33,249 nt of DNA from Pirellulaceae bacterium (GCA_022448315.1 JAKVCA010000045.1:1-33249); one strand, 5' to 3'. Shown: positions 7,755 to 16,467, counted from the stretch's first letter. The notes: generated by a model from the letters alone, not told the origin. A program made the numbers and translations.

Positions 7755-8893
7755 GTAAAGAAAAACTTGTTGAATGGACGATTCAGGCGATGGAGAGGGG
7801 ATGGATTCCCGAATTTTTGGTTCGTTTGGGTATTCGGAAGCTCTGTAACCAAAGGTTGAAGAATTTAGAAAATCGTGGCTGTGAGCGGACGGAAGAGTAC
7901 GAAGATCGACTCTATCAAGATTCAATTACCGGGCCGATCGCTCATGTGCCTGAGAAGGCGAATGAGCAACATTACGAGGTGCCGGCCGAGTTCTACGATT
8001 TTGTATTGGGCCCTCGGCGTAAGTACAGTTCGTGTTTTTGGGACTCCCAAACCGAAGTTTTGGGGGAGGCAGAATCAAAGTCTTTGGAGTTGACTGCGGA
8101 GCATGCTGACATCCGTGATGGCCAAAAGGTTTTGGAACTGGGGTGTGGTTGGGGATCTTGTTCACTCTTCCTGCTGCAACGGTTCCCATCCCTTCAGGTG
8201 ACGGCCGTCTCAAACTCGGCTTCGCAACGAGAGTACATTTACCGCCGAGCAGATGAGCTTGGTGTCGGCGATCGAATTACTGTGGTTACGAAGGATATGA
8301 ATGACTTCCAGATTGATAAGAAGTTTGACCGTATCGTATCCATCGAGATGTTTGAGCATATGCGGAACTATCGTAGTCTGCTCAAGAAGTGTTCTGAGTG
8401 GCTTGAGCCCGATGGTAAATTGATGGTTCATGTCTTCTGCCACCGACACTTCTGCTACCCCTTCGAGGAGAATGGCGCTGCAAATTGGATGGGACGGTAC
8501 TTTTTCTCCGGCGGGCTGATGCCCTCGGATTCGTGGTTGTACCGGTTTCAGGATCACCTGAAGGTAACCCGACAGTGGAGGTGGTCCGGTGAGCATTACC
8601 AGAAGACGGCCGAAGCTTGGTTGGACCTGATGAAGGTCAATCGCGATTCTTTGTTGCCGATTTTGAAGAAAATCTATCCAGGTCATAATCCCCATGTCTG
8701 GTATCGACGTTGGCGGATCCTGTTCCTGGCCGGAGCCGAGTTGTTCGGTGCTCGACGCGGGCAGGAATGGTGGGTGAGTCACTATCTTTTCGAGCCTCAA
8801 AGTCGTCCGGAACACGACGATACTCAAGCAGAAGTCGCTCCTCGGGAGTCACGCGAAACCCTTGTGGAGGTTGGTCCCGGCTCGCTAAACTGA
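7751..8893 (+). CDS. SAM-dependent methyltransferase, CFA/coclaurine-NMT-like
   Basis: This is a second, divergent CFA-family protein of 380 residues. It has NEQHYEVPAEFYDFVLGPRRKYSS in place of the classic HYDLGNDFY motif, a SAM site KVLELGCGWGSCSLFLLQ, and SIEMFEHMRNYRSLLKK. The central and C-terminal parts (MVHVFCHRHFCYPFE, GGLMPSDSWLYRFQDHL) resemble proteins often annotated as coclaurine N-methyltransferase-like. Its substrate may therefore differ from that of the first methyltransferase. The start ATG 7751 overlaps the preceding stop. It ends the five-gene overlapping chain. An alternative start in the same frame further upstream only reads antiphase through DUF1295. Confidence 0.9.
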   Translation: MSKEKLVEWTIQAMERGWIPEFLVRLGIRKLCNQRLKNLENRGCERTEEYEDRLYQDSITGPIAHVPEKANEQHYEVPAEFYDFVLGPRRKYSSCFWDSQTEVLGEAESKSLELTAEHADIRDGQKVLELGCGWGSCSLFLLQRFPSLQVTAVSNSASQREYIYRRADELGVGDRITVVTKDMNDFQIDKKFDRIVSIEMFEHMRNYRSLLKKCSEWLEPDGKLMVHVFCHRHFCYPFEENGAANWMGRYFFSGGLMPSDSWLYRFQDHLKVTRQWRWSGEHYQKTAEAWLDLMKVNRDSLLPILKKIYPGHNPHVWYRRWRILFLAGAELFGARRGQEWWVSHYLFEPQSRPEHDDTQAEVAPRESRETLVEVGPGSLN

Positions 8894-8933
8894 AAGGCTT
8901 AAGAAGTAAGCTGAAACGGGAGCTTCTGGCCTT
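8894..8933 (+). other. Hairpin immediately after the lipid operon
   Basis: Directly after the last stop codon, AAGGCT and AGAAG pair with CTTCT and GGCCTT (about 11 pairs with a 2-base bulge). There is no T tract, so this is not a standard intrinsic terminator. It may stabilise the operon mRNA 3' end or attenuate read-through into the downstream selenoprotein gene. Confidence 0.4.
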
Positions 8934-9023
8934 AGACAGCGTCGGCTTGAAAGTGAGTGGTTTTGTTGGCCGTAACCGCTTGGAAATGGTTTTCCAACGT
9001 GACGGCATACAGAAAGGGACATC

Positions 9024-10193
9024 ATGAGATCTGCGATCACTGTCGCACTGTCGCTCTACGCGATACTCTCGTTCGCCGGCATCGCCACAGCGACTGAGGG
9101 AGAACTGCAGGCGGCCCAGAAAATTGCATTGGAAACGGGCCGGCCACTTCTCGTGGTTGCTGGGACCGATACGTGAGGCCCCTGCTTGGCGTTGATGAAG
9201 AGATTTCGTGAAGATCTTCAACTCGCGCCAATCGTGGCACAGTTCGTGCCATTTCACCTCGATACGCGAAAGCAAGAGTGGCAAGTTTGGGCCAGGAAGC
9301 ATCCTCACGACGGCAATGGCATCCCCATTGTTTACGTGGTTCGTGCGGACGGCGAGACGCTTTATGCGAAAACCGGTGCTCCGCAAGGCGATGACTTACC
9401 GCGTTTACTTGTGGCACAACTTACCCGTTCCGGAAAAGCAATCACTCCGACTCAATCGACGTGGTTCAGTGCTCAGGCGGATGCCCTTGCTTCCGCATTG
9501 GAACAGGAAGACGAAGGGGCTGCACTGGAGGTTCTAGAGTCTGTTTCGAGAAAAGTAGATCCAACTCAGATTGGCTCTTTTGCGGAGTCAGCGGTTCGCA
9601 TGCAAAGCCTCGCAAAGACGGTTGTTGACGGGTTTCGAGCTGAATTGGATTTGCAGCAACAACGTTGGAGTGAACTCGATGACCAAGACCGGAAAGGCTG
9701 GCTTGCTTCGGCCCGTGAACTCGCCAACGTGAATCAGCGATTTCGAGGCGCACGCTTGTTCCGAAGTGAATTGTCGAGCCAGATTGCCGGCTTCAAAAAG
9801 AATGTCCTCGGGCGTGAGTTTTATCCGGCTGCCGAGATCCTGGTCGCGGCGGAGGCTCTGGGCGGAGATTCGAAGAAGCGGGAAGAAGAAGTTCGCAAGC
9901 TCCGCCGATTGATCAGCCGGCACCCAGATTCGCCCATCGCGGCACAAGCCAGTGAACTCCTGCAAGCTTGGGGGGAGCCTCTGGAGATGAAGGGATCCGA
10001 GGGGCAATCTGCTGCACCAGAATTTCGGGAATGGACGGACAAGACGGGTAAGTTCAAGGTGGTCGCCCTCCTCGTCGAGCTTGACGGAGACGAGGTCGTT
10101 TTGCGTCGTAAAGATTTGGATAAAGAAATCCGGGTGCCGATGAGCCAGCTCTCCAGCACCGATCGTCGTTACTTGAAAGATCTTGAAAAATGA
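9024..10193 (+). CDS. Secreted thioredoxin-like SHD1 protein, candidate selenoprotein (UGPC active site)
   Basis: From ATG 9024 the frame encodes a signal peptide (MRSAITVALSLYAILSFAGI, cut near ATA), then a thioredoxin fold. At codon 51 (9174-9176) there is one TGA inside TGRPLLVVAGTDT-TGA-GPC-LALMKRF, exactly where thioredoxin-like relatives have the first cysteine of CGPC. Beyond it the frame stays open for 338 more codons with the rest of the fold (GIPIVYVVRADGETLY, TGAPQGDDLPRLL), a charged helical middle and a C-terminal SHD1 domain (REWTDKTGKFKVVALLV...SSTDRRYL, about residues 330-388). Read with Sec51 it is 389 residues. Selenocysteine is the simplest explanation; a fresh nonsense mutation of TGC or TGT is the alternative. 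The upstream operon ends 130 bases before it. Confidence 0.75.
9196..9220 (+). promoter_or_regulatory. Candidate bacterial SECIS element
   Basis: Nineteen bases after the in-frame TGA, TGAAGA (9196-9201) pairs perfectly with TCTTCA (9215-9220). Inside this are a tandem G-A/A-G mismatch, two A-T pairs and a small apical loop TCGTG (9206-9210) containing GT. The distance from TGA to the apical loop (about 29 bases) is within the range reported for bacterial SECIS hairpins, and loop GU is a usual SelB contact. The stem is modest, so support is structural only. Confidence 0.45.
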
Positions 10194-10325
10194 ACGTTCG
10201 ACCGCCCGAGGTCCCATCGTTTTAACGCACGAAAAAGGAGCGTTTGATTCGGACATCACGCTTCTGTTCTTGGTCCCATCAACGTTCCTTGAGGTGAAGT
10301 CGCCTGGATGGAGGCGAGTTGAGTC

Positions 10326-11048
10326 ATGGATGAATCGCAACAAACAGATTCCGCCAGCCCCGAAAAACGGTGGCAACCACTGACGGCCATTCAAAGGAGA
10401 ATCGCAGGGGTACTTATTGAAAAAGCAAAAACGGTTCCTGAAACTTACCCGATGACGCTCAACGGAATCGTAACGGCTTGTAACCAGAAATCTAACCGTT
10501 CACCAAAAATGGAGCTTGGTGACCGGGAAGTGGAGCAATCTCTGGATGAGATGAGATTGCTGGGAGCTGTAGTGGAGGTGCACGGTGGTGGTCGGGTGCC
10601 AAAATACAAGCATGTGCTCTATGAATGGTTCGATGTCGACAAGGTCGAAATTGCGGTCATGGCAGAGCTGCTTCTTCGTGGGGAGCAAACACTTGGTGAA
10701 CTCCGGTCCAGAGTCGCCCGCATGGAGGACTTGCCTGACCTTGCTCACCTCCAACCTTTGGTGGGCAACCTGATGCGTAGGGGGTTGGTGCAGTCCCTGA
10801 CACCCGCTGGGCGAGGTCAGGTCGTCTCCCATAACCTCTACGAACAGGATGAAGTGTCGGCACTTGGAGCTCCTCATTCGCCTGCGGGAGCAGGCGGGGG
10901 CATGGCCCAGTCCGCAGAAAGAACCTTGGACGCTTCAGTGCCCAGTGAATTGCAACAACTGACACGCGTCGTCGAAGAACTCAAAAAGCGAGTCGAAGTG
11001 TTGGAGCAGAAAATGTCGTTGGCATCGATCGAGGCTAAAGACGCCTAG
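10326..11048 (+). CDS. YceH family (UPF0502/DUF480) winged-helix protein
   Basis: This 240-residue protein begins its domain at LTAIQRRIAGVLIEKAKTVPETYPMTLNGIV and continues with ACNQKSNRSP and YKHVLYEWFDV. These segments define the YceH/UPF0502 family, which has two tandem winged-helix domains. The second domain is visible at VMAELLLRGEQTLGELRSRV. The C-terminal tail (about residues 195-240) is an Ala/Gly linker followed by a coiled-coil heptad stretch (LQQLTRVVEELKKRVEVLEQ), suggesting oligomerisation. The biochemical role of the family is not settled; a nucleic-acid-binding function is an inference from the fold. The stop is 23 bases from the convergent HDAC gene, without an obvious terminator. 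Confidence 0.9.
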   Translation: MDESQQTDSASPEKRWQPLTAIQRRIAGVLIEKAKTVPETYPMTLNGIVTACNQKSNRSPKMELGDREVEQSLDEMRLLGAVVEVHGGGRVPKYKHVLYEWFDVDKVEIAVMAELLLRGEQTLGELRSRVARMEDLPDLAHLQPLVGNLMRRGLVQSLTPAGRGQVVSHNLYEQDEVSALGAPHSPAGAGGGMAQSAERTLDASVPSELQQLTRVVEELKKRVEVLEQKMSLASIEAKDA

Positions 11049-11071
11049 ATCGGCCAGAGTACGGCTTCTCT

Positions 11072-12004
11072 TCAGAGGTTCAGCAGGTGTCTCAAATGAA
11101 CTTGAATGCAATCTGCCAACCTCTCGGGATGGTAACCCCCTTCAAGTAGTGAGACGAGTTTTCCCTGGCAGTGATCTGCGGCGATACTTCGGACGATGTC
11201 AGTAAGCGTTCCATAGTCCTCGGTCTCCAAGTGCAGGTTGCCGACCGGATCGTCTCGATGAGCGTCGAAGCCCGCACTTAGGAGGATGAGCTGAGGCTTG
11301 AAACCCGAGGCGAAGGTGTGAAGCTCGGTTTCAGTTTTCCTCAGCATTTCTTCTCGCGGTGTATCGAAGCCAAGAGGGAGATTCAAGGTAGTCCCCAGTC
11401 CGTGCCCCGTGCCGGTTTCATCACGATCGCCTGTACCCGGGTAAAAAGGCGAGCGATGGACCGAGAAGAAAGCAACTTGGCCGTCATCGTAAAACGCGTC
11501 CTGAGTACCATTTCCATGGTGAACGTCAAAATCGATGATCATCAATCGGTCAAGTTGTTCGGTCGCCAAAGCGTGGCGAGCTGCGATGGCGACATTATTG
11601 AAAAGACAAAAACCCATCGGGCCAGATTGGATGGCATGGTGTCCAGGGGGGCGCGTCACGCAAAACGCGGTTTCGTCCTCTCCGGCGATCACCTTCGAGG
11701 TTGCCTCGATGGCAGCCCCCGCTGCAAGACGGGCAACGTCGAAAGATTGAGGTGAGGTGATTGTATCTTCCTCAATTCGTCCCCCACCCGCTTCGCAGAA
11801 TTCACCCAGTTCGGCAACGTAATCGGCCTCGTGAATGGAGGAAATGCTGGAAAGTTCCGCGGGTTTTGGCGTTTTATGAGTGCACGCTTTCCATTCTTCG
11901 GTAGGGGTCAAACGTCGAGTCACCGTTGCTACTCGCTCGGGTGATTCCGGGTGGGCCCCTGTTTTGTGGTTCAGAAAATCTGCGCTTTGGTAGAGAAGCG
12001 TCAT
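11072..12004 (-). CDS. Histone-deacetylase-family (class II-like) deacetylase
   Basis: This 310-residue protein belongs to the HDAC/AcuC/acetylpolyamine amidohydrolase superfamily of zinc hydrolases that remove acetyl groups from lysine or polyamine substrates. It shows the substrate-pocket motif VTRPPGHHA, the zinc-binding [11 protein letters not shown], and [11 protein letters not shown]. It ends with [12 protein letters not shown]. All the catalytic His-Asp pairs and metal ligands expected are present. The N-terminal sequence HPESPERV is also typical. The true substrate cannot be told from sequence. It is convergent with the YceH-like gene and divergent from the repeat protein at 12226. 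Confidence 0.93.
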   Translation of the reverse strand: MTLLYQSADFLNHKTGAHPESPERVATVTRRLTPTEEWKACTHKTPKPAELSSISSIHEADYVAELGEFCEAGGGRIEEDTITSPQSFDVARLAAGAAIEATSKVIAGEDETAFCVTRPPGHHAIQSGPMGFCLFNNVAIAARHALATEQLDRLMIIDFDVHHGNGTQDAFYDDGQVAFFSVHRSPFYPGTGDRDETGTGHGLGTTLNLPLGFDTPREEMLRKTETELHTFASGFKPQLILLSAGFDAHRDDPVGNLHLETEDYGTLTDIVRSIAADHCQGKLVSLLEGGYHPERLADCIQVHLRHLLNL

Positions 12005-12225
12005 GGGAAGGGCCTGTTCGGGGGTGGAAACGGTAAAAACCGAAAAATCCGGCGAATTGCGGATAAGGTTGCAGGTCTGCGATCAGCCTGACCACCATTA
12101 AATTGACAGTTTACTGGTTTTGTGGCTATTCTGAAGTTCTAAACATGTACCCGTACCCATCTCAAGTTCGGGTTTTCACGATCATTCTACGGCCTGAACC
12201 GAGTCGACAGGATCTACAAGAGGTC

Positions 12226-13929
12226 ATGATGCGAAGTAACGTCCAAGCAGTCTCAGCATGCTGCAATCGAAACCAAGCCCTGAGTGCACGCCAGTGGATG
12301 ATTTTGGGGCTCGCATTCGTCGCTTGGGGTTTTATCTTGTCGGCGGGGCAGGCTTTAGGACAGGCGGAAGGCTACAAATCGTTACCTCTGAATGCTGAAT
12401 TCGTTTCGCCGCCTGATTCGGGTGAACCGAAAGACCGCCGTGCTGAATCCGCTCGACGGCAGCGATATTCGGAACGTCTGCGACTGGTTAATGATATCTA
12501 CAAGGGTTCAGCCTCTTTCGAAGATAATCAGGCTGCTTTTGATCAGTGGTACAACGAGGTGGTCTTTGCCCAAATGGCACAGGATTCCGACGCCATGCTT
12601 GAGGCGATGGCGACCAATCGCGAAGCGATGTTCAAGCAACTTGGAAATGCCTCCAACGCCCAGGCTGTAAATCACTTGGTTGCGAACCTTGCGTTCAATA
12701 AATTTCAGGAGATTGTGACCGACAACTATCCGCCAGCAAGCCGTTTGAACGCCGTCATTATCCTTGGTCGTCTCGACCAGACGATTGCCAAACCTCGAAA
12801 TGTCGCGCCTGCCCCACTGGCCAAGGCCTTACCCGTGCTGCTCCAGTACGTCCAAGATGGTGCCTTGCCGGAGTATGTAAGAGTTGGAGCTTTATGGGGC
12901 ATCGAGCGCCATTGCCGAATCGATGGACAGAAACAGAACACACAGATCGCTGCACAGCAGCGTTCGCAGGTGATCGCTGCTTTGTTACCACTGCTTGGCC
13001 CCAAACCGGATGACCGTACCCAACCGGTTGACTATTGGATGAAACGCATGGCGATTCGATCTTTGGGTGCACTCGGGGAACTTGGAAACAACGCTGAGGT
13101 CGCGACTGCACTGATGGGCATGATGGAGCAGGCGGACAAGCCCATTCATCTGCGTTGTGAGGCTGCTCGAGCCTATGGCGGACTCCGATTCGCCGACGCG
13201 GCAACTGCTCAGGCAACGAAGGCGTCGAGCGTCATCGCCAGCCTTGCGACCGTCGCAACTCAAGCTGAGCTGGATTATCTGGACAGCGAGGAACAGTTCC
13301 TCAAGGATGCGAAGGATTACAAGAGCGGCTCGCTCGGTTACGGCGGCGACGGCGGTATGAGTGGTCCTATGGGCGGTCCTATGGGCGGTCCTATGGGGGG
13401 TGGTGGAGAGAGTCCTGGTGCTGGCGGTATTGATCCCGCAGACCCGATGGGCGGCGGTGGTGGAGCCGCAGGACCTATGGGAGGCGAAGGAGGCTTTCCG
13501 GGCGGATCCGGAGGATTTGGTGGTTTTGGCGGCATGGGGCAGTCTGCTGACCTTTCCGAACTGCCGGTTTATCGCTTCAGACTTTCTCAACGTCGCTTGA
13601 TGTCGAATGTGTACACCTTGCAACTTGCTTTCGATACAGGCGTGAAAGTGAGTCCCGGGCTCGCACAGTTCACCGACGAAGAGGTTGTGAATGTGAGTGC
13701 AGCACTCCAAACCCTTATGACGGGGGCTCAGGTTGGCCTTAATGATAAAGAGGATTTCAATCTGAACACGGCATTAGGCGACTTTCGAAGCGATCTGGAA
13801 GATAGCATTTTGGCGTTGAACGAGCTTTCTGGGGTCGAAGCGGGGGGCTCAGATCCCTTCGAAGAGACGCCACAAGCAGAAGCAGAAGGGGCTGCAGCTG
13901 CCGGAGAAGCTGAAGCGGCCGGAAACTAG
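12226..13929 (+). CDS. Secreted HEAT-like protein with Gly/Met-rich linker
   Basis: This protein of about 567 residues is not in a family I can name. The start is ATG 12226 or 12229: AGAGG just upstream and the following hydrophobic stretch (MILGLAFVAWGFILSAGQALG) support a signal peptide here, and not at the longer upstream frame. The mature N-terminal half is helical with HEAT-like features (RLNAVIILGRL, EYVRVGALWGIERH, KRMAIRSLGALGEL, HLRCEAARAYGGL). Residues around 365-440 are a low-complexity Gly/Pro/Met tract, and the end is Ala/Glu-rich. Proteins of this layout occur in planctomycetes, probably periplasmic or envelope-bound. A terminator follows. Confidence 0.8.
   Translation: MMRSNVQAVSACCNRNQALSARQWMILGLAFVAWGFILSAGQALGQAEGYKSLPLNAEFVSPPDSGEPKDRRAESARRQRYSERLRLVNDIYKGSASFEDNQAAFDQWYNEVVFAQMAQDSDAMLEAMATNREAMFKQLGNASNAQAVNHLVANLAFNKFQEIVTDNYPPASRLNAVIILGRLDQTIAKPRNVAPAPLAKALPVLLQYVQDGALPEYVRVGALWGIERHCRIDGQKQNTQIAAQQRSQVIAALLPLLGPKPDDRTQPVDYWMKRMAIRSLGALGELGNNAEVATALMGMMEQADKPIHLRCEAARAYGGLRFADAATAQATKASSVIASLATVATQAELDYLDSEEQFLKDAKDYKSGSLGYGGDGGMSGPMGGPMGGPMGGGGESPGAGGIDPADPMGGGGGAAGPMGGEGGFPGGSGGFGGFGGMGQSADLSELPVYRFRLSQRRLMSNVYTLQLAFDTGVKVSPGLAQFTDEEVVNVSAALQTLMTGAQVGLNDKEDFNLNTALGDFRSDLEDSILALNELSGVEAGGSDPFEETPQAEAEGAAAAGEAEAAGN
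13363..13398 (+). repeat. Three 12-bp tandem units coding GPMG
   Basis: Three consecutive copies of GGTCCTATGGGC (the last with one change) encode GPMGGPMGGPMG inside the low-complexity linker of the secreted HEAT-like protein. Further imperfect copies (GGACCTATGGGA) lie downstream. Confidence 0.9.
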
Positions 13930-13957
13930 AGCATTACTGCCATTTCAAGTCGATTTG

Positions 13958-13983
13958 AGCCCGCTGATGCGGGCTTTTTATTT
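13958..13983 (+). terminator. Rho-independent terminator
   Basis: AGCCCGC and GCGGGCT form a perfect 7-bp stem around a TGAT loop, followed by TTTTATTT. It closes the transcription unit of the secreted repeat protein 29 bases after its stop. Confidence 0.9.
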
Positions 13984-14096
13984 GTAGAATGCTCTGGGCA
14001 GGACTCATCGACGCGACCAGCAACGGTCGATAGTTTTTCTAGAAGTCCCGCGGGCGCTTGTTGCCTGATTTGGTGAGCGGGCCGCGGCTTTCTCGC

Positions 14097-14126
14097 TTGA
14101 ATTTTTTAGGGTTTCTTCGATACTGT
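14097..14126 (+). promoter_or_regulatory. Possible sigma-70-type promoter of the ilvB leader
   Basis: TTGAAT (14097-14102) and TACTGT (14121-14126) stand 18 bases apart, upstream of the candidate leader peptide and of ilvB. The match to consensus is partial (4 of 6 and 3 of 6), so the call is tentative. Confidence 0.3.
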
Positions 14127-14147
14127 AGGGAGAATTCGGTCTTCCCG

Positions 14148-14207
14148 ATGGCCAGTATTGAGCGCGTGCTGGTGGTGAGTTCGCGTTGGTTTAAACCTTG
14201 CCTCTAG
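14148..14207 (+). CDS. Candidate ilvB attenuation leader peptide
   Basis: A short ORF between promoter-like sequence and ilvB encodes [19 protein letters not shown]. The Ile codon and the VLVV run are what a branched-chain amino-acid leader would carry, and the arrangement resembles the short leaders with RLVVV/RVLVV runs before ilvB in actinobacteria. It ends 85 bases before the ilvB start, and two mutually exclusive hairpins lie between. Against it, the nearest Shine-Dalgarno-like GGGAG is about 15 bases from the ATG, which is too far to be convincing. Its likely role would be ribosome stalling at low valine/leucine to change the downstream fold. Confidence 0.4.
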   Translation: MASIERVLVVSSRWFKPCL

Positions 14208-14240
14208 GTCGATTTGGCGGGGTTCAGAGTCGCACATTTG

Positions 14241-14274
14241 CGTCGTAGTTTGGGATGACGAAACGACGTCACCC
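14241..14274 (+). promoter_or_regulatory. Competing hairpins in the ilvB leader
   Basis: CGTCGT (14241-14246) can pair with ACGACG (14263-14268). Alternatively GGG-A-TGACG (14252-14260) pairs with CGTCACCC (14267-14274) around a 6-base loop. The two share bases 14267-14268 and cannot coexist. The second hairpin ends just before the GGAG that serves ilvB, and only a weak TGTTT follows, so control of ribosome access is as likely as termination. Confidence 0.35.
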
Positions 14275-14292
14275 TGTTTGGAGATGGAAATT

Positions 14293-16068
14293 ATGTCGAG
14301 GGCGGAAACAGGAACCGGCACAGAGGCGTTAAGTGGTGCCGATATTTTGGTGAAATCTCTAGTCGACCATGATGTCGAAGTGATTTTTGCCTATCCGGGT
14401 GGGGCAAGCATGCCGCTTCATCAGGCGCTGACTCGATATTCCGATAAGTTGAGGACGATTTTACCCCGGCATGAGCAGGGAGGAGCTTTCGCGGCGCAAG
14501 GGTACTCAAGGAGTACCGGTAAGCCTGGCGTGGTGATGGCAACGAGCGGGCCTGGGGCCACCAATCTTGTTACGGCCATCGCTGACGCGAAACTGGACAG
14601 TGTTCCGATGATCGTCATTACCGGTCAGGTTCCGACGGCGGTGATCGGGAGTGACGCATTTCAGGAAACTCCGATCGTCGAGGTTTGTCGGGGAATCACC
14701 AAGCATCACTATCTTGTGACTGATGTGACGGACTTGCCTCGTGTCATGAAAGAGGCATTCCACATTGCTACGACCGGGCGACCCGGACCTGTGCTGGTCG
14801 ACATGCCAAAAGACATTCAGCTTTCAAATCTGACCATCGATTGGGACCCTGAAATGGATTTGCCCGGGTACCACGTCGAAACCCGGTTTGCTCGACCGGA
14901 GCAGATCAAACAAGTTGCCGCTGCCATTCGGCTTGCAAAACGACCGGTGATCTATGCCGGAGGGGGCATCATTGCTTCGGAGGCCAGCGACGCCCTACGG
15001 ACGTTGGTTAAAAAGACAGGGATTCCTGTCACCATGACCGTGATGGGGTTGGGAACCTATCCGGGGGATGATGCGCTTTCGCTCGATATGCTCGGCATGC
15101 ACGGAAGCGTTTACGCGAACTACGCGGTTCGGGACTGTGATCTTTTGATTGCACTTGGAGTACGTTTTGATGACCGCGTGACGGGCAAGGTCGAGGCGTT
15201 CGCAAAGAACGCCAAGATCGTCCATATCGACATCGATCCCTCGGAGCTCAATAAGAACAAAGAGGCGCATATTCCAGTCGTCAGTGACGTCAAGTTTGCT
15301 TTGGATGAGCTCAACAAGATTGTTGAGCCTCCGGAAGATTTTGAGCCTTGGTTGCAGCAGGTCAGCACCTGGAAAACAGATTTTCCTTACAGGTATGACG
15401 TCGGTTACGACGGTATTTTGCAACAGCATGCCATTCAGGAGCTGTCCCGGTTGACCCAAGACCGTGAGACTTATGTTTCCGTGGGGGTCGGTCAGCATCA
15501 GATGTGGGCGGCACAATTTTTCAAATTCAACCGTCCACGCACCTGGTTGTCGAGTTCTGGGCTCGGAACGATGGGTTTCGGCTTGCCCGCCGCGATGGGG
15601 GTTCAAGCCGCGCATCCGGACGCTCTGGTCATCGACATTGACGGTGATGGCAGTTTTCAGATGAATGTCCAGGAACTGGCGACTTGTTTCTGCGAAAAGC
15701 TGCCGGTGAAAGTGCTGCTATTGAACAACCAGCATCTAGGGATGGTTGTTCAGTGGGAAGATCGCTTCATGGGAAGCAACCGAGCCCACACCTATCTCGG
15801 GCCGATCGAGCACGAGGAGGCGAGTGGGATTGGGGACCGTTCGCCACATGCCTTCGTGAACGAACGCTATCCAGATTTCGTCGCGATCGCGAAAGGCTAT
15901 GGATGCGGAGCCGCAACAATAGCCAAGAAGGGGGATCTCGAAGGCGCGTTACTCGAAATGATTCAGCATGACGGGCCCTATGTCCTAGATGTTCAAGTTC
16001 CTTATCAAGAGCACGTCCTGCCCATGATTCCAACAGGAATGACGGCAGACGACATGATTCTTGAGTAA
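14293..16068 (+). CDS. ilvB: Acetolactate synthase, large (catalytic) subunit
   Basis: This ThDP- and FAD-dependent enzyme makes acetolactate or acetohydroxybutyrate, the first common step of valine, leucine and isoleucine synthesis. The catalytic glutamate motif [15 protein letters not shown], the [18 protein letters not shown] segment, FAD-region [12 protein letters not shown] and the ThDP motif [15 protein letters not shown] through [11 protein letters not shown] are all present. The length (591 residues from this start) is normal. I prefer ATG 14293, nine bases after GGAG, over ATG 14284 or TTG 14278. No ilvN regulatory subunit gene and no ilvC follow; the next genes are ribosomal. The long leader with a candidate regulatory peptide suggests control by branched-chain amino acids. 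Confidence 0.95.
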   Translation: MSRAETGTGTEALSGADILVKSLVDHDVEVIFAYPGGASMPLHQALTRYSDKLRTILPRHEQGGAFAAQGYSRSTGKPGVVMATSGPGATNLVTAIADAKLDSVPMIVITGQVPTAVIGSDAFQETPIVEVCRGITKHHYLVTDVTDLPRVMKEAFHIATTGRPGPVLVDMPKDIQLSNLTIDWDPEMDLPGYHVETRFARPEQIKQVAAAIRLAKRPVIYAGGGIIASEASDALRTLVKKTGIPVTMTVMGLGTYPGDDALSLDMLGMHGSVYANYAVRDCDLLIALGVRFDDRVTGKVEAFAKNAKIVHIDIDPSELNKNKEAHIPVVSDVKFALDELNKIVEPPEDFEPWLQQVSTWKTDFPYRYDVGYDGILQQHAIQELSRLTQDRETYVSVGVGQHQMWAAQFFKFNRPRTWLSSSGLGTMGFGLPAAMGVQAAHPDALVIDIDGDGSFQMNVQELATCFCEKLPVKVLLLNNQHLGMVVQWEDRFMGSNRAHTYLGPIEHEEASGIGDRSPHAFVNERYPDFVAIAKGYGCGAATIAKKGDLEGALLEMIQHDGPYVLDVQVPYQEHVLPMIPTGMTADDMILE

Positions 16069-16178
16069 AGAGCCGGTGGTGTAGGAGTTTCCCCCTTTCG
16101 TCCGAGACCTGGAAACGCTATAAAACTCGATTCCATCGAATCAATTGCGGTTAGCGTAGGTTTAGAGGCACAGTCATC

Positions 16179-16382
16179 ATGCCCAAAATGAAAACACATA
16201 AAGGCACGAAGAAGCGGTTCCGATTGTCGGGTTCGGGTAAAGCCAAGCATCGACAGAGTGGAACAAGTCATCTTCAGTCTCGAATGTCATCCAAGCGTAA
16301 ACGTAACCTCCGGGGGACGACGGTTGCTGACAAGACGCTGAACAAGATGATCACGCGTGCTTTGAATGGAAATGGCTATTAA
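16179..16382 (+). CDS. rpmI: Ribosomal protein bL35
   Basis: This is a 67-residue basic protein of the large ribosomal subunit, beginning MPKMKTHKGTKKRFRLSGSGK, followed by the KAKHRQSGTSHLQSRMSSKRKRNLR core, both standard for bL35. It is followed by rplT, the usual partner. The infC and thrS genes, which often precede rpmI in bacteria, are not here; ilvB is the upstream neighbour instead. GAGG-like sequence precedes the ATG. Confidence 0.97.
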   Translation: MPKMKTHKGTKKRFRLSGSGKAKHRQSGTSHLQSRMSSKRKRNLRGTTVADKTLNKMITRALNGNGY

Positions 16383-16467
16383 TAGCAAACACTAACGTTT
16401 CGCCCGGGTGACAAACGCCTGTCATGAGACAGGGACCTTGAGGTGAGCGACTCTTAAGAGGTGAACC

